The translations under genes and the position numbers were made by a program. The notes beneath the pieces are model-generated. The model had not been told where the DNA came from, ran no database searches, and was given only the letters and a program-made list of their open reading frames with translations. From the NCBI RefSeq assembly GCF_023100945.1, contig NZ_CP064689.1:6554001-6618000 (forward strand): 64,000 bases of DNA, in the 5' to 3' direction. Positions 1 to 16,004 of this stretch are shown here, one piece after another (position 1 is the stretch's first letter; every line of letters starts with the position of its first letter). The DNA is from Bradyrhizobium sp. 200. GTDB lineage: Bacteria; Pseudomonadota; Alphaproteobacteria; Rhizobiales; Xanthobacteraceae.

Positions 1-157
1 CCACCACGGGGTGGCCGACCAGCGGTCCCGGGGCCTGCGGCGGCAGGGCATCCAGGATAATTTTGAGGGCAGCCGCATCCGTCACACGGCGGTGACCCTG
101 ACCGTCCAGGAACTCGGTCTGGATTCCCTGGGCTTTAGCTTGAGCAAAAAGGTCCAT
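1..157 (-). CDS. malQ: 4-alpha-glucanotransferase, N-terminal part only (runs off left edge)
   Basis: The reverse strand from 157 to the left edge reads MDLFAQAKAQGIQTEF followed by a GQGHRRVTDAAALKIIL stretch. I recognise this as the N-terminus of proteobacterial amylomaltase (MalQ), which transfers alpha-1,4-glucan segments and releases glucose in maltodextrin and glycogen turnover. The catalytic part lies outside the window. An in-frame ATG at 184 would add nine residues. I prefer 157 because the protein then begins in the usual way, but neither start has a clear Shine-Dalgarno sequence. The gene diverges from the treS-glgB-glgX-treZ-treY cluster, which fits a shared role in alpha-glucan metabolism. 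Identity rests on about 52 residues. Confidence 0.75.
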   Translation of the reverse strand, partial: MDLFAQAKAQGIQTEFLDGQGHRRVTDAAALKIILDALPPQAPGPLVGHPVV

Positions 158-361
158 TTCGGCACGTACTTTGCACGCAAACATCAAAGAGATGTCGCGA
201 AATTGTCCAAATACAGGAAGGGGATAGAAGTGTTTAACGCTGGGGCCCACCAACGGTTCCAAGGGAACCAAAGCAAGCCGAGCGGCATTCTATCTCAGTC
301 CGGAACGTCTCCGCTTCTGCAAACGAAACGGGGACGTCATTTCCATGGCAATGGCATCACC

Positions 362-5892
<5,531 letters not shown>

Positions 5893-5895
5893 CGC

Positions 5896-7971
5896 ATGCG
5901 ATTGTCCGCGGGAAGCCCCGCCCGCCTCGGAGCAAGCTGGGACGGACGGGGCACCAATTTTGCGCTGTTCTCGGCCAATGCGGAGAAGGTCGAGCTTTGC
6001 CTGTTTGACGGCCAGGGCCGGCGTGAACTCGAGCGGATCGAATTGCCCGAGCGCAACGAGGACGTCTGGCACGGCTATCTCAACGACGTCTCGCCCGGGC
6101 AGCTCTATGGCTATCGCGTCCACGGCCCCTATGCGCCCGAGCGCGGCCACCGCTTCAACGCCAACAAGCTGCTGCTCGATCCCTATGCCAAGCGGCTCGC
6201 CGGGCGCCTGGTGTGGAGCGACGCGCATTTCGGCTATCGCACCGGCAGCGCGCGCGAGGATCTCTCCTTCGACCGACGCGACAATGCGCGCGGCATGCCG
6301 AAGGCGGTCGTGGTCGACGAGACCTTCAACTGGGGCCGCCGCGAGATACGGCCGAATATCGCCTGGGAAGACACCATCATCTACGAGGCCCACGTCAAGG
6401 GCCTGACGCAAAAGCGCGCGGACGTCGCGCCGGGCTGGCGCGGCACCTATGGCGGGCTGTGCTCGCCGGCGATGATCGACCATCTCAAGCGGCTCGGCGT
6501 CACCACCATCGAGTTGCTGCCGATCCACGGGCTGATCGACGACCGGGTGCTGGTCGAACGGAAGCTTGCGAATTATTGGGGCTACAACACGCTCGCCTTC
6601 TTCGCGCCGGAGCCGCGCTATGCGCAGGACAACGCGCTCGACGCGTTTCGCACCACGGTGGCGCGGCTGCACGACGCCGGCATCGAGGTGATGCTCGACG
6701 TGGTCTATAACCACACCGCCGAGGGCAATCATCTCGGCCCGACACTGTCGTTTCGCGGCATCGACAACGCGTCTTATTACTGGCTCAGCAAGGACAATCC
6801 GCGCTACTACGACGATTTCACCGGCTGCGGCAGTTCGGTCAACCTCACCCGTCCGCGCGTGCTGCAGATGGTGATGGATTCGCTGCGCTACTGGGTCGAG
6901 GTCTGCCACGTCGACGGCTTTCGCTTCGACCTCGCCACCACGCTGGCGCGGGAGCCGAACGGATACGACCGCAATGCCGCCTTCCTGACCGCGGTGCGCC
7001 AGGACCCGGTACTGGCGACGGTGAAGCTGGTCGCCGAGCCATGGGATCTCGGCATGGGCGGCTATCAGGTCGGCGCGTTTCCTTCGCAATGGTCGGAATG
7101 GAACGACCGTTATCGCAGCGCGATGCGGCGTTACTGGAGCGGCGAAGGCAGCCTGATCGGCGAAGTATCGCGCCGCATGACCGCTTCATCCGACCTGTTT
7201 CATCACGACAACCGCGCCACCCGCGCCAGCGTCAATCACATAACCGTCCATGACGGTTTCACGCTGGCCGACCTGTTCAGCTATAACGACAAGCACAACG
7301 AGGCCAACGGCGAAGACAATCGCGACGGCTCCAACGACAACCACAGCAACAATTGCGGCCATGAGGGCCCGACCGACGACGCGGCGATCGTTGCGCTGCG
7401 CCGGCAGCTCCGCAAGAACCAGCTCGCCTGCCTGTTCCTCGCGCAAGGCACGCCCCTGATGCTGGCCGGCGACGAGGTCGGCAATTCGCAGAACGGCAAC
7501 AACAACGCCTATTGCCAGGACAACGAAACCGGCTGGGTAAGCTGGGATAATCTCGGCAAGCAGGGCGACGACCTCACCGATTTCATCGGCCACATGACCG
7601 CGCTGCGCCGTCGCTTCCCCCAGCTCCGCAGTCAGCGCTGGCTCGATGGGCGGCGCAAGGATGGCTCCTATGGCGTGCTGTGGCTGACGCCCGCGGCCGA
7701 GGAAATGAAGGAAGCCGACTGGAATTTTCCGGAAGGACGCTTCCTGGCCTATGTGCTGGGGCCGATGGAACAAGGGCAGCCGCCGATCTTTATCGTCCTG
7801 AACGCAGCGCCGGAAGAGATCGCTTTCACATTGCCCAGAATGAGCGAATACAAGAGCTGGCAGCAGGTGCTGAACACGACCGAAGCCGCGCAGAACCCCG
7901 CCGGACTGGCTTCAGGCGCCGAGACCAGCGCGCCGCCGCGATCGGTGCTTGCCTTTGCAGGCGCGACATGA
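5896..7971 (+). CDS. glgX: Glycogen debranching enzyme GlgX
   Basis: 691 aa isoamylase/GlgX-type GH13 enzyme that hydrolyses alpha-1,6 branches of (limit-dextrin) glycogen. The N-terminal CBM48 module starts with GASWDGRGTNFALFSANAEK. The barrel follows with YEAHVKGLT, DVVYNHTAEGNHLGPTLSF, the nucleophile region DGFRFDLATTLARE, the acid LVAEPWDLGMGGYQVG and the stabiliser region VNHITVHDGFTLADL. The GNSQNGNNNAYCQDNE stretch is typical of GlgX/TreX. It starts three bases after glgB and its TGA overlaps the treZ ATG. The released linear maltodextrins are natural substrates of the downstream TreY/TreZ pair. Confidence 0.96.
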   Translation: MRLSAGSPARLGASWDGRGTNFALFSANAEKVELCLFDGQGRRELERIELPERNEDVWHGYLNDVSPGQLYGYRVHGPYAPERGHRFNANKLLLDPYAKRLAGRLVWSDAHFGYRTGSAREDLSFDRRDNARGMPKAVVVDETFNWGRREIRPNIAWEDTIIYEAHVKGLTQKRADVAPGWRGTYGGLCSPAMIDHLKRLGVTTIELLPIHGLIDDRVLVERKLANYWGYNTLAFFAPEPRYAQDNALDAFRTTVARLHDAGIEVMLDVVYNHTAEGNHLGPTLSFRGIDNASYYWLSKDNPRYYDDFTGCGSSVNLTRPRVLQMVMDSLRYWVEVCHVDGFRFDLATTLAREPNGYDRNAAFLTAVRQDPVLATVKLVAEPWDLGMGGYQVGAFPSQWSEWNDRYRSAMRRYWSGEGSLIGEVSRRMTASSDLFHHDNRATRASVNHITVHDGFTLADLFSYNDKHNEANGEDNRDGSNDNHSNNCGHEGPTDDAAIVALRRQLRKNQLACLFLAQGTPLMLAGDEVGNSQNGNNNAYCQDNETGWVSWDNLGKQGDDLTDFIGHMTALRRRFPQLRSQRWLDGRRKDGSYGVLWLTPAAEEMKEADWNFPEGRFLAYVLGPMEQGQPPIFIVLNAAPEEIAFTLPRMSEYKSWQQVLNTTEAAQNPAGLASGAETSAPPRSVLAFAGAT

Positions 7972-9722
7972 ACGACCGGCAGTTCGGCCCGCTTCTGGCA
8001 GACTACGGCACGCGGTTTCGGCTGTGGGCGCCGGCGGCGAAGCGCGTCGACGTCATGCTGGAAAAGCCTCACGCGATGAAGCGCGGCGAGGACGGCTGGT
8101 TTACCGCCGACATCGCCGGCGTGAAGGCCGGCGCGCGTTACAAATTCCGCATCGATGACGAGATTGACGTGCCGGATCCGGCGTCGGCGTTTCAGCCCGA
8201 TGATGTCTTTGGCCCGAGCGAAGTGATCGATCATGAAGCCTATCCGTGGCGCGCCGCGGACTGGCGCGGGCGGCCGTGGCAGGAGGCTGTCGTCGTCGAG
8301 GCCCATGTCGGGACTTTCACCGGAGAAGGCACCTATCGCGCGATGATCGACAGGCTCGATCATCTTGTCGAGACCGGCATTACCGCGCTGGAATTAATGC
8401 CGCTGGCGGATTTCGCCGGCTCCCGCAACTGGGGCTATGACGGCGTCCTGTGGTACGCGCCCGACAGCGCCTATGGGCGGCCCCGAGATCTCAAGGCGCT
8501 GATCGACGCGGCGCATCTGCGCGGGCTGATGGTGATGCTCGACGTGGTCTATAACCATTTCGGGCCCGAAGGAAATTATCTCGGCCGCTATGCGCCTTCC
8601 TTCTTCACGGAAGCGCATACGCCCTGGGGCAGCGCGATCGACTATCGCGTGAAGGAAGTCCGGGCGTTTGCGATCGAGAATGCGCTCTCCTGGCTGCGCG
8701 ACTATCGCTTCGACGGACTGCGGCTCGATGCCGTCAACTCGATCGTCGAGCCGGGCGGGCTTTCGCTGCTGCACGATCTCAGCGCCGCCGCCGGCAAACT
8801 CGCCGCAGAGACCGGCCGGCACATTCATCTCGTGCTGGAGAACGGCGACAACCGCGCCAGTATACTGGACGCCGCGCAGGATCCGCCGCAGGGAAAATAT
8901 CGCGCGCAATGGAACGACGACTATCATCACGCCTGGCGCGTGCTGATGACCGGCGAGAAGCAGGGCTATTATGGCGATTACCAGCGCGCGCCGATGTCGG
9001 ACATCGCACGCGCGCTGTCATCAGGTTTCATCTATCAGGGGGAGCCGTCGGCGTTTCGCGGCGGCAAGCGCGGCGAGCCGAGCGGCCATCTGGCGCCGAC
9101 CGCCTTCATCAACTTCCTGCAGAACCACGACCAGATCGGCAATCGTGCGCTGGGTGACCGGCTCGATAGCTATGCGGATGCGCGGGCGATCGAAGCGGCG
9201 CTCGCCGTGCTGCTGCTGGCGCCGTCCATTCCCATGCTGTTCATGGGCGAGGAATGGGGCTCGAAGGCACCCTTCCCGTTCTTCTGCGATTTCAAGGGCG
9301 ACCTCGCCGATGCCGTCCGCAAGGGCCGCCGCAGCGAATATGCCTGGGCCTATGCGGAATTCGGCGACGAGGTGCCGGATGCGCTCGATCCATCGACACG
9401 CGATTCCGCCGTGCTCGACTGGAAGGAGCGCGACACACCGGCGGCGCGGAAGCGGATGACGCTGGTGCGCGACCTGTTGAAGGTCCGCCGGCGAGAGATC
9501 GTCCCGCGGCTCGCGGACGCAGCCTTCGGCGAGGCGCACGCAACTGGCCGCTTGCTGACGGCCCATTGGCGGATGGGCGATGGCGCAACGCTTCGCCTGC
9601 TCGCCAACCTTTCGGGCCAGGCCATCAGCCATGCGCCCGGAGTGCCCGCGGGAACCCTGATCTGGGGCAGCGAGTTGGGCGACAGCGTCCCGCCATGGAC
9701 GGTGCTCTGGCGCATCGGATAG
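7968..9722 (+). CDS. treZ: Malto-oligosyltrehalose trehalohydrolase TreZ
   Basis: 584 aa, normal for TreZ. It cleaves the alpha-1,4 bond next to the trehalose end of maltooligosyl-trehalose and releases free trehalose. It has an N-terminal CBM48-like start (YGTRFRLWAPAAKRVDVML), then the GH13 motifs AHVGTFTGEGTYRAMID, NWGYDGVLWYAPDSAYG, the nucleophile in FDGLRLDAVNSI, the acid in HLVLENGDNRAS and the stabiliser FLQNHDQIGNR. The start is fixed by the ATGA overlap with glgX, and treY begins four bases after its stop. TreZ acts directly after TreY, so the adjacency supports both assignments. Confidence 0.96.
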   Translation: MNDRQFGPLLADYGTRFRLWAPAAKRVDVMLEKPHAMKRGEDGWFTADIAGVKAGARYKFRIDDEIDVPDPASAFQPDDVFGPSEVIDHEAYPWRAADWRGRPWQEAVVVEAHVGTFTGEGTYRAMIDRLDHLVETGITALELMPLADFAGSRNWGYDGVLWYAPDSAYGRPRDLKALIDAAHLRGLMVMLDVVYNHFGPEGNYLGRYAPSFFTEAHTPWGSAIDYRVKEVRAFAIENALSWLRDYRFDGLRLDAVNSIVEPGGLSLLHDLSAAAGKLAAETGRHIHLVLENGDNRASILDAAQDPPQGKYRAQWNDDYHHAWRVLMTGEKQGYYGDYQRAPMSDIARALSSGFIYQGEPSAFRGGKRGEPSGHLAPTAFINFLQNHDQIGNRALGDRLDSYADARAIEAALAVLLLAPSIPMLFMGEEWGSKAPFPFFCDFKGDLADAVRKGRRSEYAWAYAEFGDEVPDALDPSTRDSAVLDWKERDTPAARKRMTLVRDLLKVRRREIVPRLADAAFGEAHATGRLLTAHWRMGDGATLRLLANLSGQAISHAPGVPAGTLIWGSELGDSVPPWTVLWRIG

Positions 9723-9726
9723 GAAA

Positions 9727-12516
9727 ATGCCCCCGGCGATCCCGATCGCGACCTACCGCCTGCAATTGTCGGCGGATTTCGATTTCGACGCCGCCGCTGC
9801 CGTGGTGCCCTACCTGAAGGCGCTCGGCATCACGCATCTCTATGCGTCACCCTTCATGCGGGCCCGCAGGGGCAGCGCGCATGGCTATGATGTGATCGAC
9901 CACGCCCGGTTCAATCCGGAGCTTGGCGGCGAAGCCGGCTTCGAACGGCTGAGCGCCGTGTTGCGGCAACATGATCTTGGGCTGATCCTGGATTTCGTGC
10001 CGAACCATGTCGGCGTGCATTTTGCCGATAATCCGTGGTGGCTCGACGTGCTGGAGTGGGGTCCCGCCTCGCCGCACGCAGCCTCGTTCGATATCGACTG
10101 GGAGCAGTTGCCTTATCGGGCTCGCGGCGGCGTGCTGCTGCCGATCATCGGCTCGTCGTACGGGCAGGCGCTGGAAAATGGCGAGATCGAGCTGCGCTAC
10201 GATCCCGCCGAAGGCAGTTTTTCGGCCTGGTATTTCGAGCATCGGTTGCCGATCGCGCCGGAACGTTACGGCGAAATTCTGCGCACGGCCGTCAAGGAGG
10301 CGGGCGCGGAGGAAAGCGCGCCCGGCAGGGCCATGCTTGCGCTGGCCTCCCGCTATCAGGGGCCGCGACGCCCCAACCGCAAGGAAGCGCCTGGCTTCAA
10401 GGCCGAGTTGAAAGCGATCTCCGGCGCGGCGGACATCATCGCGCGCGGCCTATCGGCCTATCGCGCCGGAGCGGATCGCGCCGCACCGACGCTGGCACTG
10501 CACCATCTGCTCGAACGCCAGCACTACAAGCTCGGCCACTGGCGGCTCGCTTCCAGCGACATCAACTACCGGCGTTTCTTCGACATCAATACGCTTGCAG
10601 GCTTGCGTGTCGAGGACGTCGGCACGTTCGAGGCGATCCATCGGCTGGTCAAGCGGCTGATCGCAGAGGAAAAGCTGCAGGGACTGCGGCTCGATCACAT
10701 CGATGGCCTGCGCGATCCCGTCCAGTATTTCCAGCGCCTGCGCCGGCTGGTCCGCGAGGCGCATGGCGGCCGCAGCAGGCCCTTTTACGTCGTGATCGAG
10801 AAAATTCTCGGCGAACACGAAAAACTGCCGTCGTTCGCCGGCGTTCACGGCACCACCGGCTATGAGTGGATGAACGTCATCACCCACGTGCTGACTGACG
10901 GTCGCGGCCTGGAGCCGCTCGACGAGATCTGGCGGCAGGTCAGCAACCAGTCGCCCAAACTCGAACCGATCCTGCGGGAGGCAAAACGCCGCGTGCTGGA
11001 AACGCTGCTGGCCAGCGAGTTCACGGTGCTGACGCGCCTTCTGGCGCGGATCGCCAGCGGACATTACTCCACCCGCGACTATTCCGCCGACAGCCTGCGG
11101 CAGGCGCTCGAACTCTATGTGCTGCACTTTCCGGTGTACCGCACCTACCTGACATCTTCAGGCCCATCCGCGCATGATCGGCAGTTGATCTCCAACACGA
11201 TCGAATGGGCGCGCGCCGACTGGTTTGCCGCCGACGATGGCATTTTCGATTTCCTGCGCGACACGCTGACGATGGATCTGATCAAGCCCGGCCGTGCGCC
11301 CCACAGCGCGCCGCGCGTGAGACGTTTCGCATTGAAGGTGCAGCAGTTCACCGGCCCCATGATGGCGAAGTCGCTGGAGGACACGACGTTCTACCGCTAC
11401 CACCGCCTGCTCGCCCTCAATGAGGTCGGCGGCGATCCCGCGGCAAGAGCGCTTTCCGCCGGCGATTTTCACGGGATGATGCAGGCCCGCGCCGGGGAAT
11501 GGCCGCACGGGATGACGGCCACTGCGACGCATGACGCCAAGCGCGGCGAGGATGCGCGAGCGCGCATCATGGCACTGGCGGAAATTCCGGGCGAATGGAC
11601 CAGCACGGTCGCGCGATGGAAACTGCTCAACGCGCCGCATCTGCTCGTCGATGGCGACTTTCGCGCGCCGTCGGCGACATTCGAGTACATGCTGTATCAG
11701 GCGCTGCTCGGGGCATGGCAGCCGGACGACGCCTCGTTTCCGGAACGGATGCAGGAATATGCGCTGAAGGCCGCGCGCGAGGGCAAGCAGGAAACGAGCT
11801 GGCTCAATCCCCACGCAGCCTACGAGGCAGGCGTAAAGGGCTTTATCGAAAAAATTCTCGATCCTTCGCGCTCAGGCGAATTCCTCAACGCGCTGCAAAC
11901 GCTGGCGCAACGCCTGTCGCTATTGGGCGCGCTGAATTCGCTCAGCCAGATCACGCTGAAGGCTACGATGCCGGGCGTGCCGGATTTCTATCAGGGTACG
12001 GAACTCTGGGATTTTTCGCTGGTCGATCCCGACAACCGCCGGCCGGTCGATTTTGGCGCGCGCGTGCGCCTGCTCGGTGCGCTCGAAGAGCCTGATTGGG
12101 ATCGGCTAACACAGGATTGGCCGAGCGGCCATCTGAAGCTGGCCTGGACACGGCATCTGCTCAAGCTGCGCACCGAGCTCGCGGGCATATTCGCTGACGG
12201 TGACTACGAGCCGCTGGAGGTGAGCGGACCGCATCATGACCATTTCATCGCGTTCGCGCGGCGGCGCGGCCGCGAGGCTGCGATCATCGTGGTGACCCGC
12301 TGGTTTGCGCCATTGACCGACAGCGGCCGGCATTGGCCTTATCAGGAGAATTATGATGCCGCGCTTGATGTCGGCGGCTACGCGGTGGAAGGTTTTGCCG
12401 ACGCTGATGCCACGCAGTTGCGCCTGTCCGACCTGTTGACGCATTTGCCGGTCGCCGTGCTGAAAGCCAGGTTCAACGTCGCCACAAAGCAGGCGCGAAA
12501 GCGCGGCCGCGCCTAG
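9727..12516 (+). CDS. treY: Malto-oligosyltrehalose synthase TreY
   Basis: 929 aa, in the TreY length range. It isomerises the reducing-end glucose of maltodextrin to form maltooligosyl-trehalose. The N-terminus (IATYRLQLSADFDFD, HLYASPFMRARRGSAHGYDV) is characteristic. Catalytic motifs are GLRLDHIDGLRDP (nucleophile), the Glu in FYVVIEKILGEHEKLP, and TATHDAKRGEDARARI. The C-terminal region includes ATMPGVPDFYQGTELWDFSLVDPDN, a TreY signature split here for length: ATMPGVPDFYQG then TELWDFSLVDPDN. It ends the five-gene plus-strand cluster; the next gene, on the opposite strand, ends three bases away. With TreZ it gives a phosphate-independent route from glycogen to trehalose. Confidence 0.96.
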   Translation: MPPAIPIATYRLQLSADFDFDAAAAVVPYLKALGITHLYASPFMRARRGSAHGYDVIDHARFNPELGGEAGFERLSAVLRQHDLGLILDFVPNHVGVHFADNPWWLDVLEWGPASPHAASFDIDWEQLPYRARGGVLLPIIGSSYGQALENGEIELRYDPAEGSFSAWYFEHRLPIAPERYGEILRTAVKEAGAEESAPGRAMLALASRYQGPRRPNRKEAPGFKAELKAISGAADIIARGLSAYRAGADRAAPTLALHHLLERQHYKLGHWRLASSDINYRRFFDINTLAGLRVEDVGTFEAIHRLVKRLIAEEKLQGLRLDHIDGLRDPVQYFQRLRRLVREAHGGRSRPFYVVIEKILGEHEKLPSFAGVHGTTGYEWMNVITHVLTDGRGLEPLDEIWRQVSNQSPKLEPILREAKRRVLETLLASEFTVLTRLLARIASGHYSTRDYSADSLRQALELYVLHFPVYRTYLTSSGPSAHDRQLISNTIEWARADWFAADDGIFDFLRDTLTMDLIKPGRAPHSAPRVRRFALKVQQFTGPMMAKSLEDTTFYRYHRLLALNEVGGDPAARALSAGDFHGMMQARAGEWPHGMTATATHDAKRGEDARARIMALAEIPGEWTSTVARWKLLNAPHLLVDGDFRAPSATFEYMLYQALLGAWQPDDASFPERMQEYALKAAREGKQETSWLNPHAAYEAGVKGFIEKILDPSRSGEFLNALQTLAQRLSLLGALNSLSQITLKATMPGVPDFYQGTELWDFSLVDPDNRRPVDFGARVRLLGALEEPDWDRLTQDWPSGHLKLAWTRHLLKLRTELAGIFADGDYEPLEVSGPHHDHFIAFARRRGREAAIIVVTRWFAPLTDSGRHWPYQENYDAALDVGGYAVEGFADADATQLRLSDLLTHLPVAVLKARFNVATKQARKRGRA

Positions 12517-12519
12517 ACG

Positions 12520-12831
12520 TCAGCTCTTCTTGGTCAGCAACAACTTCCCGCGGTTCTGGATTGCAGCCTGCGCCGCCTCGGCAAAGCGCTGCAACAGCCA
12601 CGGCAGCACGACCTCGACCTGCACGTGGTCTTCCGCCACGTCGACATGGCCTGTCGCGGCCTGACCGAGGGCGCGAACGCGGAAGATCATGCGGTTGTCT
12701 TCCCATCGCTCCTCGTCGACGCTCAGCACCGGTACACCGGACGCAGCGCGCGACAGCCCCGTCTTCAGGCGACGCATGGCCTCTTCGCGACCCAGGCTAT
12801 GCGGGATGGACACCACCAGCGGTTTGGTCAT
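12520..12831 (-). CDS. Polyhydroxyalkanoic acid system family protein
   Basis: 103 aa. It starts MTKPLVVSIPHSLGREEAMR and continues with a hydrophobic pattern (VEVVLPWLLQRFAEAAQAAI) that I recognise from the small polyhydroxyalkanoate granule-region/system family seen next to PHA genes in proteobacteria. The biochemical role is unknown; a granule association has been proposed for the family. No PHA synthase or phasin gene is adjacent here, so context adds nothing. It converges on treY with a three-base gap. The intergenic stretch on its 5' side (12832-12998) separates it from the divergent DUF3309 gene. Confidence 0.7.
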   Translation of the reverse strand: MTKPLVVSIPHSLGREEAMRRLKTGLSRAASGVPVLSVDEERWEDNRMIFRVRALGQAATGHVDVAEDHVQVEVVLPWLLQRFAEAAQAAIQNRGKLLLTKKS

Positions 12832-12998
12832 CGCAAAAATCCCTCAGTTATCCAACTGCATGTAATCATCACACGCGCTTCGAAAAGAAGGGCCGCATGC
12901 ATTTAGCGGCGCAAAACGGAACTTAGATGACTCCCGGTTGTTGGTCCGCGTGAAGGGCAGAACATACAGAACGCCCCGTTCGGGCTGAGGAGCACTTT

Positions 12999-13163
12999 AT
13001 GTCTATCGGCACAATCATTCTGATCATACTTATCATTGCCCTGCTCGGCGGCTTCAGCGGCCTCGGCGGTGGACCGTTCTACGGCACCGGCTATTACGGT
13101 GGCGGCGGACTGGGCCTGGTGATCGTGATCCTGCTGATCCTGCTGCTGCTCGGGAAGCTTTAA
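12999..13163 (+). CDS. DUF3309 small membrane protein
   Basis: A 54-aa open frame, MSIGTIILIILIIALLGG at the N-terminus, a Gly/Tyr-rich centre (GPFYGTGYYGGGG) and a second hydrophobic stretch LGLVIVILLILLLLGKL. This is the pattern of the DUF3309 family, short two-helix membrane proteins common in Bradyrhizobium and relatives. A GGCTGAGGAGC ribosome-binding site lies just upstream of the ATG. Function is unknown; I do not infer one. It stands alone between the PHA-system gene and a palindromic repeat. Confidence 0.8.
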   Translation: MSIGTIILIILIIALLGGFSGLGGGPFYGTGYYGGGGLGLVIVILLILLLLGKL

Positions 13164-13180
13164 GCGGAGTATAGATCGTA

Positions 13181-13265
13181 GAGTGGGTTAGGCGAAGCCG
13201 TAACCCACCGAAGTCATTGTACGCGGTGGCCGCGGCGGTTACGCTACGCTAACTAACCCACCTTA
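13181..13265. repeat. Dispersed palindromic repeat (GTGGGTTA / TAACCCAC type)
   Basis: The stretch contains GTGGGTTAGGCGAAGCCGTAACCCACC and a second, related arm ending GCTAACTAACCCACC, so two imperfect inverted units sit side by side between DUF3309 and the ligD stop. Quoted arms here: TGGGTTAGGCGAAGCC and GGCTTCG-type complement. This repeat style is common between genes in Bradyrhizobium. It overlaps the last bases of ligD and may help end transcription from one or both sides. Confidence 0.6.
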
Positions 13266-15911
13266 CATTGAAGCCAACTTCTTCATCGCCGACTTGATCG
13301 ACGCCGCCGCATCGTCATAACCGTCCCACGCCTTGGTCTTCGCCAGCAGCGCCGGCACGGTGCGCACTGTAAATTTCTTCGGATCGAGATCGCCGCGCAC
13401 CTGTGTCCATGTCAGCGGCATCGAGACCGTGGCACCCTCGCGCGCGCGGGGCGATAGCACGGCGACGGCGGTCGAGAGCCGGTCGTTGCGGAGATAATCG
13501 AGGAAGATTTTTCCCTTGCGCAGCTTCTTCGACATGTTGAGCAGATAACGCTCTGGGTCGTCATTGGCCATCCACTGGCAGATGCCTTGCGCGAAGGCCT
13601 TGGCCTCCTTCCAGGTGACCTTGTCCCTGGCACCGTGGAGCAGCGGCGTCACGACGTGCAGGCCCTTGCCGCCGGTGGTCTTGCAGAAGCTCTCGAGCCC
13701 AACCGCCGTCAGCCGCTGCCGCATATCCTTTGCGGCCTCAATCACTTCGGAAAACTCAACATTCGGGGCCGGATCGAGGTCGAACACCAGCCGCCCCGGC
13801 GTGTCGTAGTCATCAGGCGCGCAATTCCAGGGATGCAGTTCAAGGCCGCCGATCTGCGCCACCGCCGCCAATCCCTCGACCTGATCGATCTGCAGATAGG
13901 GCTTGCGGTCGCCCGCGATCTTGGCGAGTTTCAGGAGATCGGAGCCGCCCTGCATGGCGTGACGCTGGAAGAATTTTTCGCCGTTGATGCCGTCGGGTGC
14001 GCGGAGAATCGAACACGGACGGCCCCTGAGGTGGACGATCATCCATTCGCCGACCGCCTCAAAGTATTGCGCAAGGTCGAGCTTGGTGACGGCCTCGCCG
14101 TCGCCGCCGTCAGGCCACAACGCCTTCTCGGGCTTCGAGATCGCAACGCCCATCACCTCGGCGGATTTGGCCGATGACTTCACGGACCGCGTTGCGGGCT
14201 TTGCAATTCCGGTCATGGCAGGCCTCTCCGTGCGTATCTCCTTCGCCGGCTTGTCCTGACGCAGCCCCTTGAACGCGGCCTGCCTGATGTTGCCGCCATC
14301 GGTCCAGCCGGCGAACTCGACCTCGGCGACCAACTCAGGTTTCAACCAATGCACGTCGCGGGTCTTCTTCGGCGCATCCTTGCCGCCAAACGGGTTCTTG
14401 TCCGAGGCAGCCGCCTTCAACGCCGGCATGATGCGCCGGACGACGTCCTGCCCGAAGCCGGTGCCGACAAGGCCGACGAACACCAGATGACCGCCGCGAT
14501 AGACGCCGGCCATCAGCGAACGGAATTTGCCGTTGGTCGTCTTCCAGCCGCCCAGCACCACCTCCTGCCCGCCGCGGATCTTGGCCTTGGTCCAGTTCTC
14601 GGTGCGTCCCGAGCGGTAGGGCGCATCCAGTTTCTTGGAGACGATGCCTTCCAGCTCAAGTTTCTTTGCCGATTCCATCACGGTATCGCCGCGTTCCTCG
14701 AAATGATCGACGTAGCGGATCAGCTTTTCCTTTCCGTTCCGCCGATCCAGCAGGCGCTTCAAGCGCTCCTTGCGCTCGCGCAGCGGCAGCGCGCGCAGGT
14801 CCTCACCATTGGCAAACAGGAGATCGAACGCAAAGAAGATGAGATTGCCGGTCTTGTTGTCCGATATCGCCGCCTGCAGCGCCGAGAAGCTGGGCACGCC
14901 GTTGTGGTCCAGCGCGACGATTTCGCCGTCGATCAGCGCGTCGGGCAACGTCGTGGCTGCTCTCGCGATGGCACCGAACTTGTCGACCCAGTCCAGCCCT
15001 TTTCGAGTCAACAACGCGACATCGCCATCCTCGATCCGCAGTTGCACGCGGTAGCCGTCGAACTTGACTTCATGACACCAGCCGTCCGCGTTCGGCGGCC
15101 GCTCGACGGAGGCGCAAAGCTGCGGCGCGACGAAATCCGGCATTTCCGAAACCTTCTTCGGCCTGGCGCTTTGCGCCGGCGCGCGGGTCCTGGTCTGCGG
15201 CGTGGCGCGCAGGGCTGCCGTTTTCCTGCCGGCGCGCGCGTCAGCCGCATCGCCCCGGTTCGAGTGCCAGACTGCGTCGGCCTTTGTCTTGCCCTTGGCC
15301 AGCATGAACGGTTTTGGCGCCTTGCCCTTGCCTTCGGCAATCTGCGCCATTGCACGCCCCGAGGCGACCGAACGGTCGTTTTCGAGGATGTCGTTGGCCT
15401 CGCCTTCCTTCGCGTATTCGTCGCGGTGCTTGATCAGGAGCCAGTTGGTGCGCTTGCCGCCGTAGCGGTCGCCCTTCATCCGCACCAGCACCCAGCTTCC
15501 ATGCAGCTTGTCGCCGTGCAGGGTGAATTTCAGGTCGCCCTTCTTGAAGCCGCGTTCGGGATCATCGGATTCCCAATAGCCGCGATCCCACAGCATCACG
15601 GTGCCGCCGCCATATTCGCTTTCGGGAATGATGCCTTCGAAGTCGCCGTAATCGAGCGGGTGGTCCTCAACCTCGACCGCGAGCCGCTTGTCGTGGGGAT
15701 CGAGCGACGGCCCTTTGGTGACGGCCCAGGACTTGAAGACGCCATCGAATTCGAGCCTGAGATCGTAATGCAGCCGGGTGGCGTCGTGCTTCTGGATCAC
15801 GAAACGCCGCTGTTCGGCGGGCGCAACCCTGACGTCGCCGGAGGGCTCCGCCGTCTTGCCGAAATCGCGCTTCTTCCGGTACGTGCTGAGTTTCTTCAAC
15901 GCCACGACCAA
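13263..15911 (-). CDS. ligD: Multifunctional NHEJ DNA ligase D (phosphoesterase-ligase-polymerase)
   Basis: 882 aa with the three LigD modules. The N-terminal 3'-phosphoesterase (about residues 30-190) has [18 protein letters not shown] and [20 protein letters not shown]. The ATP-dependent ligase (about 265-570) has the adenylated Lys283 in EVKFDGYR, then DGEIVALD and [17 protein letters not shown]. The C-terminal primase-polymerase (about 590-882) has [16 protein letters not shown] (catalytic Asp pair) and [14 protein letters not shown]. It repairs double-strand breaks with Ku by trimming, filling and sealing ends. It is divergent from ku over ~90 bp, an arrangement that suggests shared control. 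The order PE-Lig-Pol is one of the known arrangements. Confidence 0.96.
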   Translation of the reverse strand: MVVALKKLSTYRKKRDFGKTAEPSGDVRVAPAEQRRFVIQKHDATRLHYDLRLEFDGVFKSWAVTKGPSLDPHDKRLAVEVEDHPLDYGDFEGIIPESEYGGGTVMLWDRGYWESDDPERGFKKGDLKFTLHGDKLHGSWVLVRMKGDRYGGKRTNWLLIKHRDEYAKEGEANDILENDRSVASGRAMAQIAEGKGKAPKPFMLAKGKTKADAVWHSNRGDAADARAGRKTAALRATPQTRTRAPAQSARPKKVSEMPDFVAPQLCASVERPPNADGWCHEVKFDGYRVQLRIEDGDVALLTRKGLDWVDKFGAIARAATTLPDALIDGEIVALDHNGVPSFSALQAAISDNKTGNLIFFAFDLLFANGEDLRALPLRERKERLKRLLDRRNGKEKLIRYVDHFEERGDTVMESAKKLELEGIVSKKLDAPYRSGRTENWTKAKIRGGQEVVLGGWKTTNGKFRSLMAGVYRGGHLVFVGLVGTGFGQDVVRRIMPALKAAASDKNPFGGKDAPKKTRDVHWLKPELVAEVEFAGWTDGGNIRQAAFKGLRQDKPAKEIRTERPAMTGIAKPATRSVKSSAKSAEVMGVAISKPEKALWPDGGDGEAVTKLDLAQYFEAVGEWMIVHLRGRPCSILRAPDGINGEKFFQRHAMQGGSDLLKLAKIAGDRKPYLQIDQVEGLAAVAQIGGLELHPWNCAPDDYDTPGRLVFDLDPAPNVEFSEVIEAAKDMRQRLTAVGLESFCKTTGGKGLHVVTPLLHGARDKVTWKEAKAFAQGICQWMANDDPERYLLNMSKKLRKGKIFLDYLRNDRLSTAVAVLSPRAREGATVSMPLTWTQVRGDLDPKKFTVRTVPALLAKTKAWDGYDDAAASIKSAMKKLASM

Positions 15912-16004
15912 ACCTCAATCAACAGCGCGCCCCGGGGCAGCACCCGGAACGAAAACCCATACTAACCGTTGAAGTTCCCAAACCCAACCATGCCGGAGAT
16001 TGCA

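Noticed and set aside
243..253. GGGCCCACCAA, same as the end of the tRNA, as a possible attachment site
   Set aside because: Only 11 bases match, far from the island, and in a normal housekeeping cluster; chance is likely.
14349..15965. Long plus-strand open frame (~538 codons) within ligD
   Set aside because: It is antisense to LigD, whose three domains are clear, and shows no motif.
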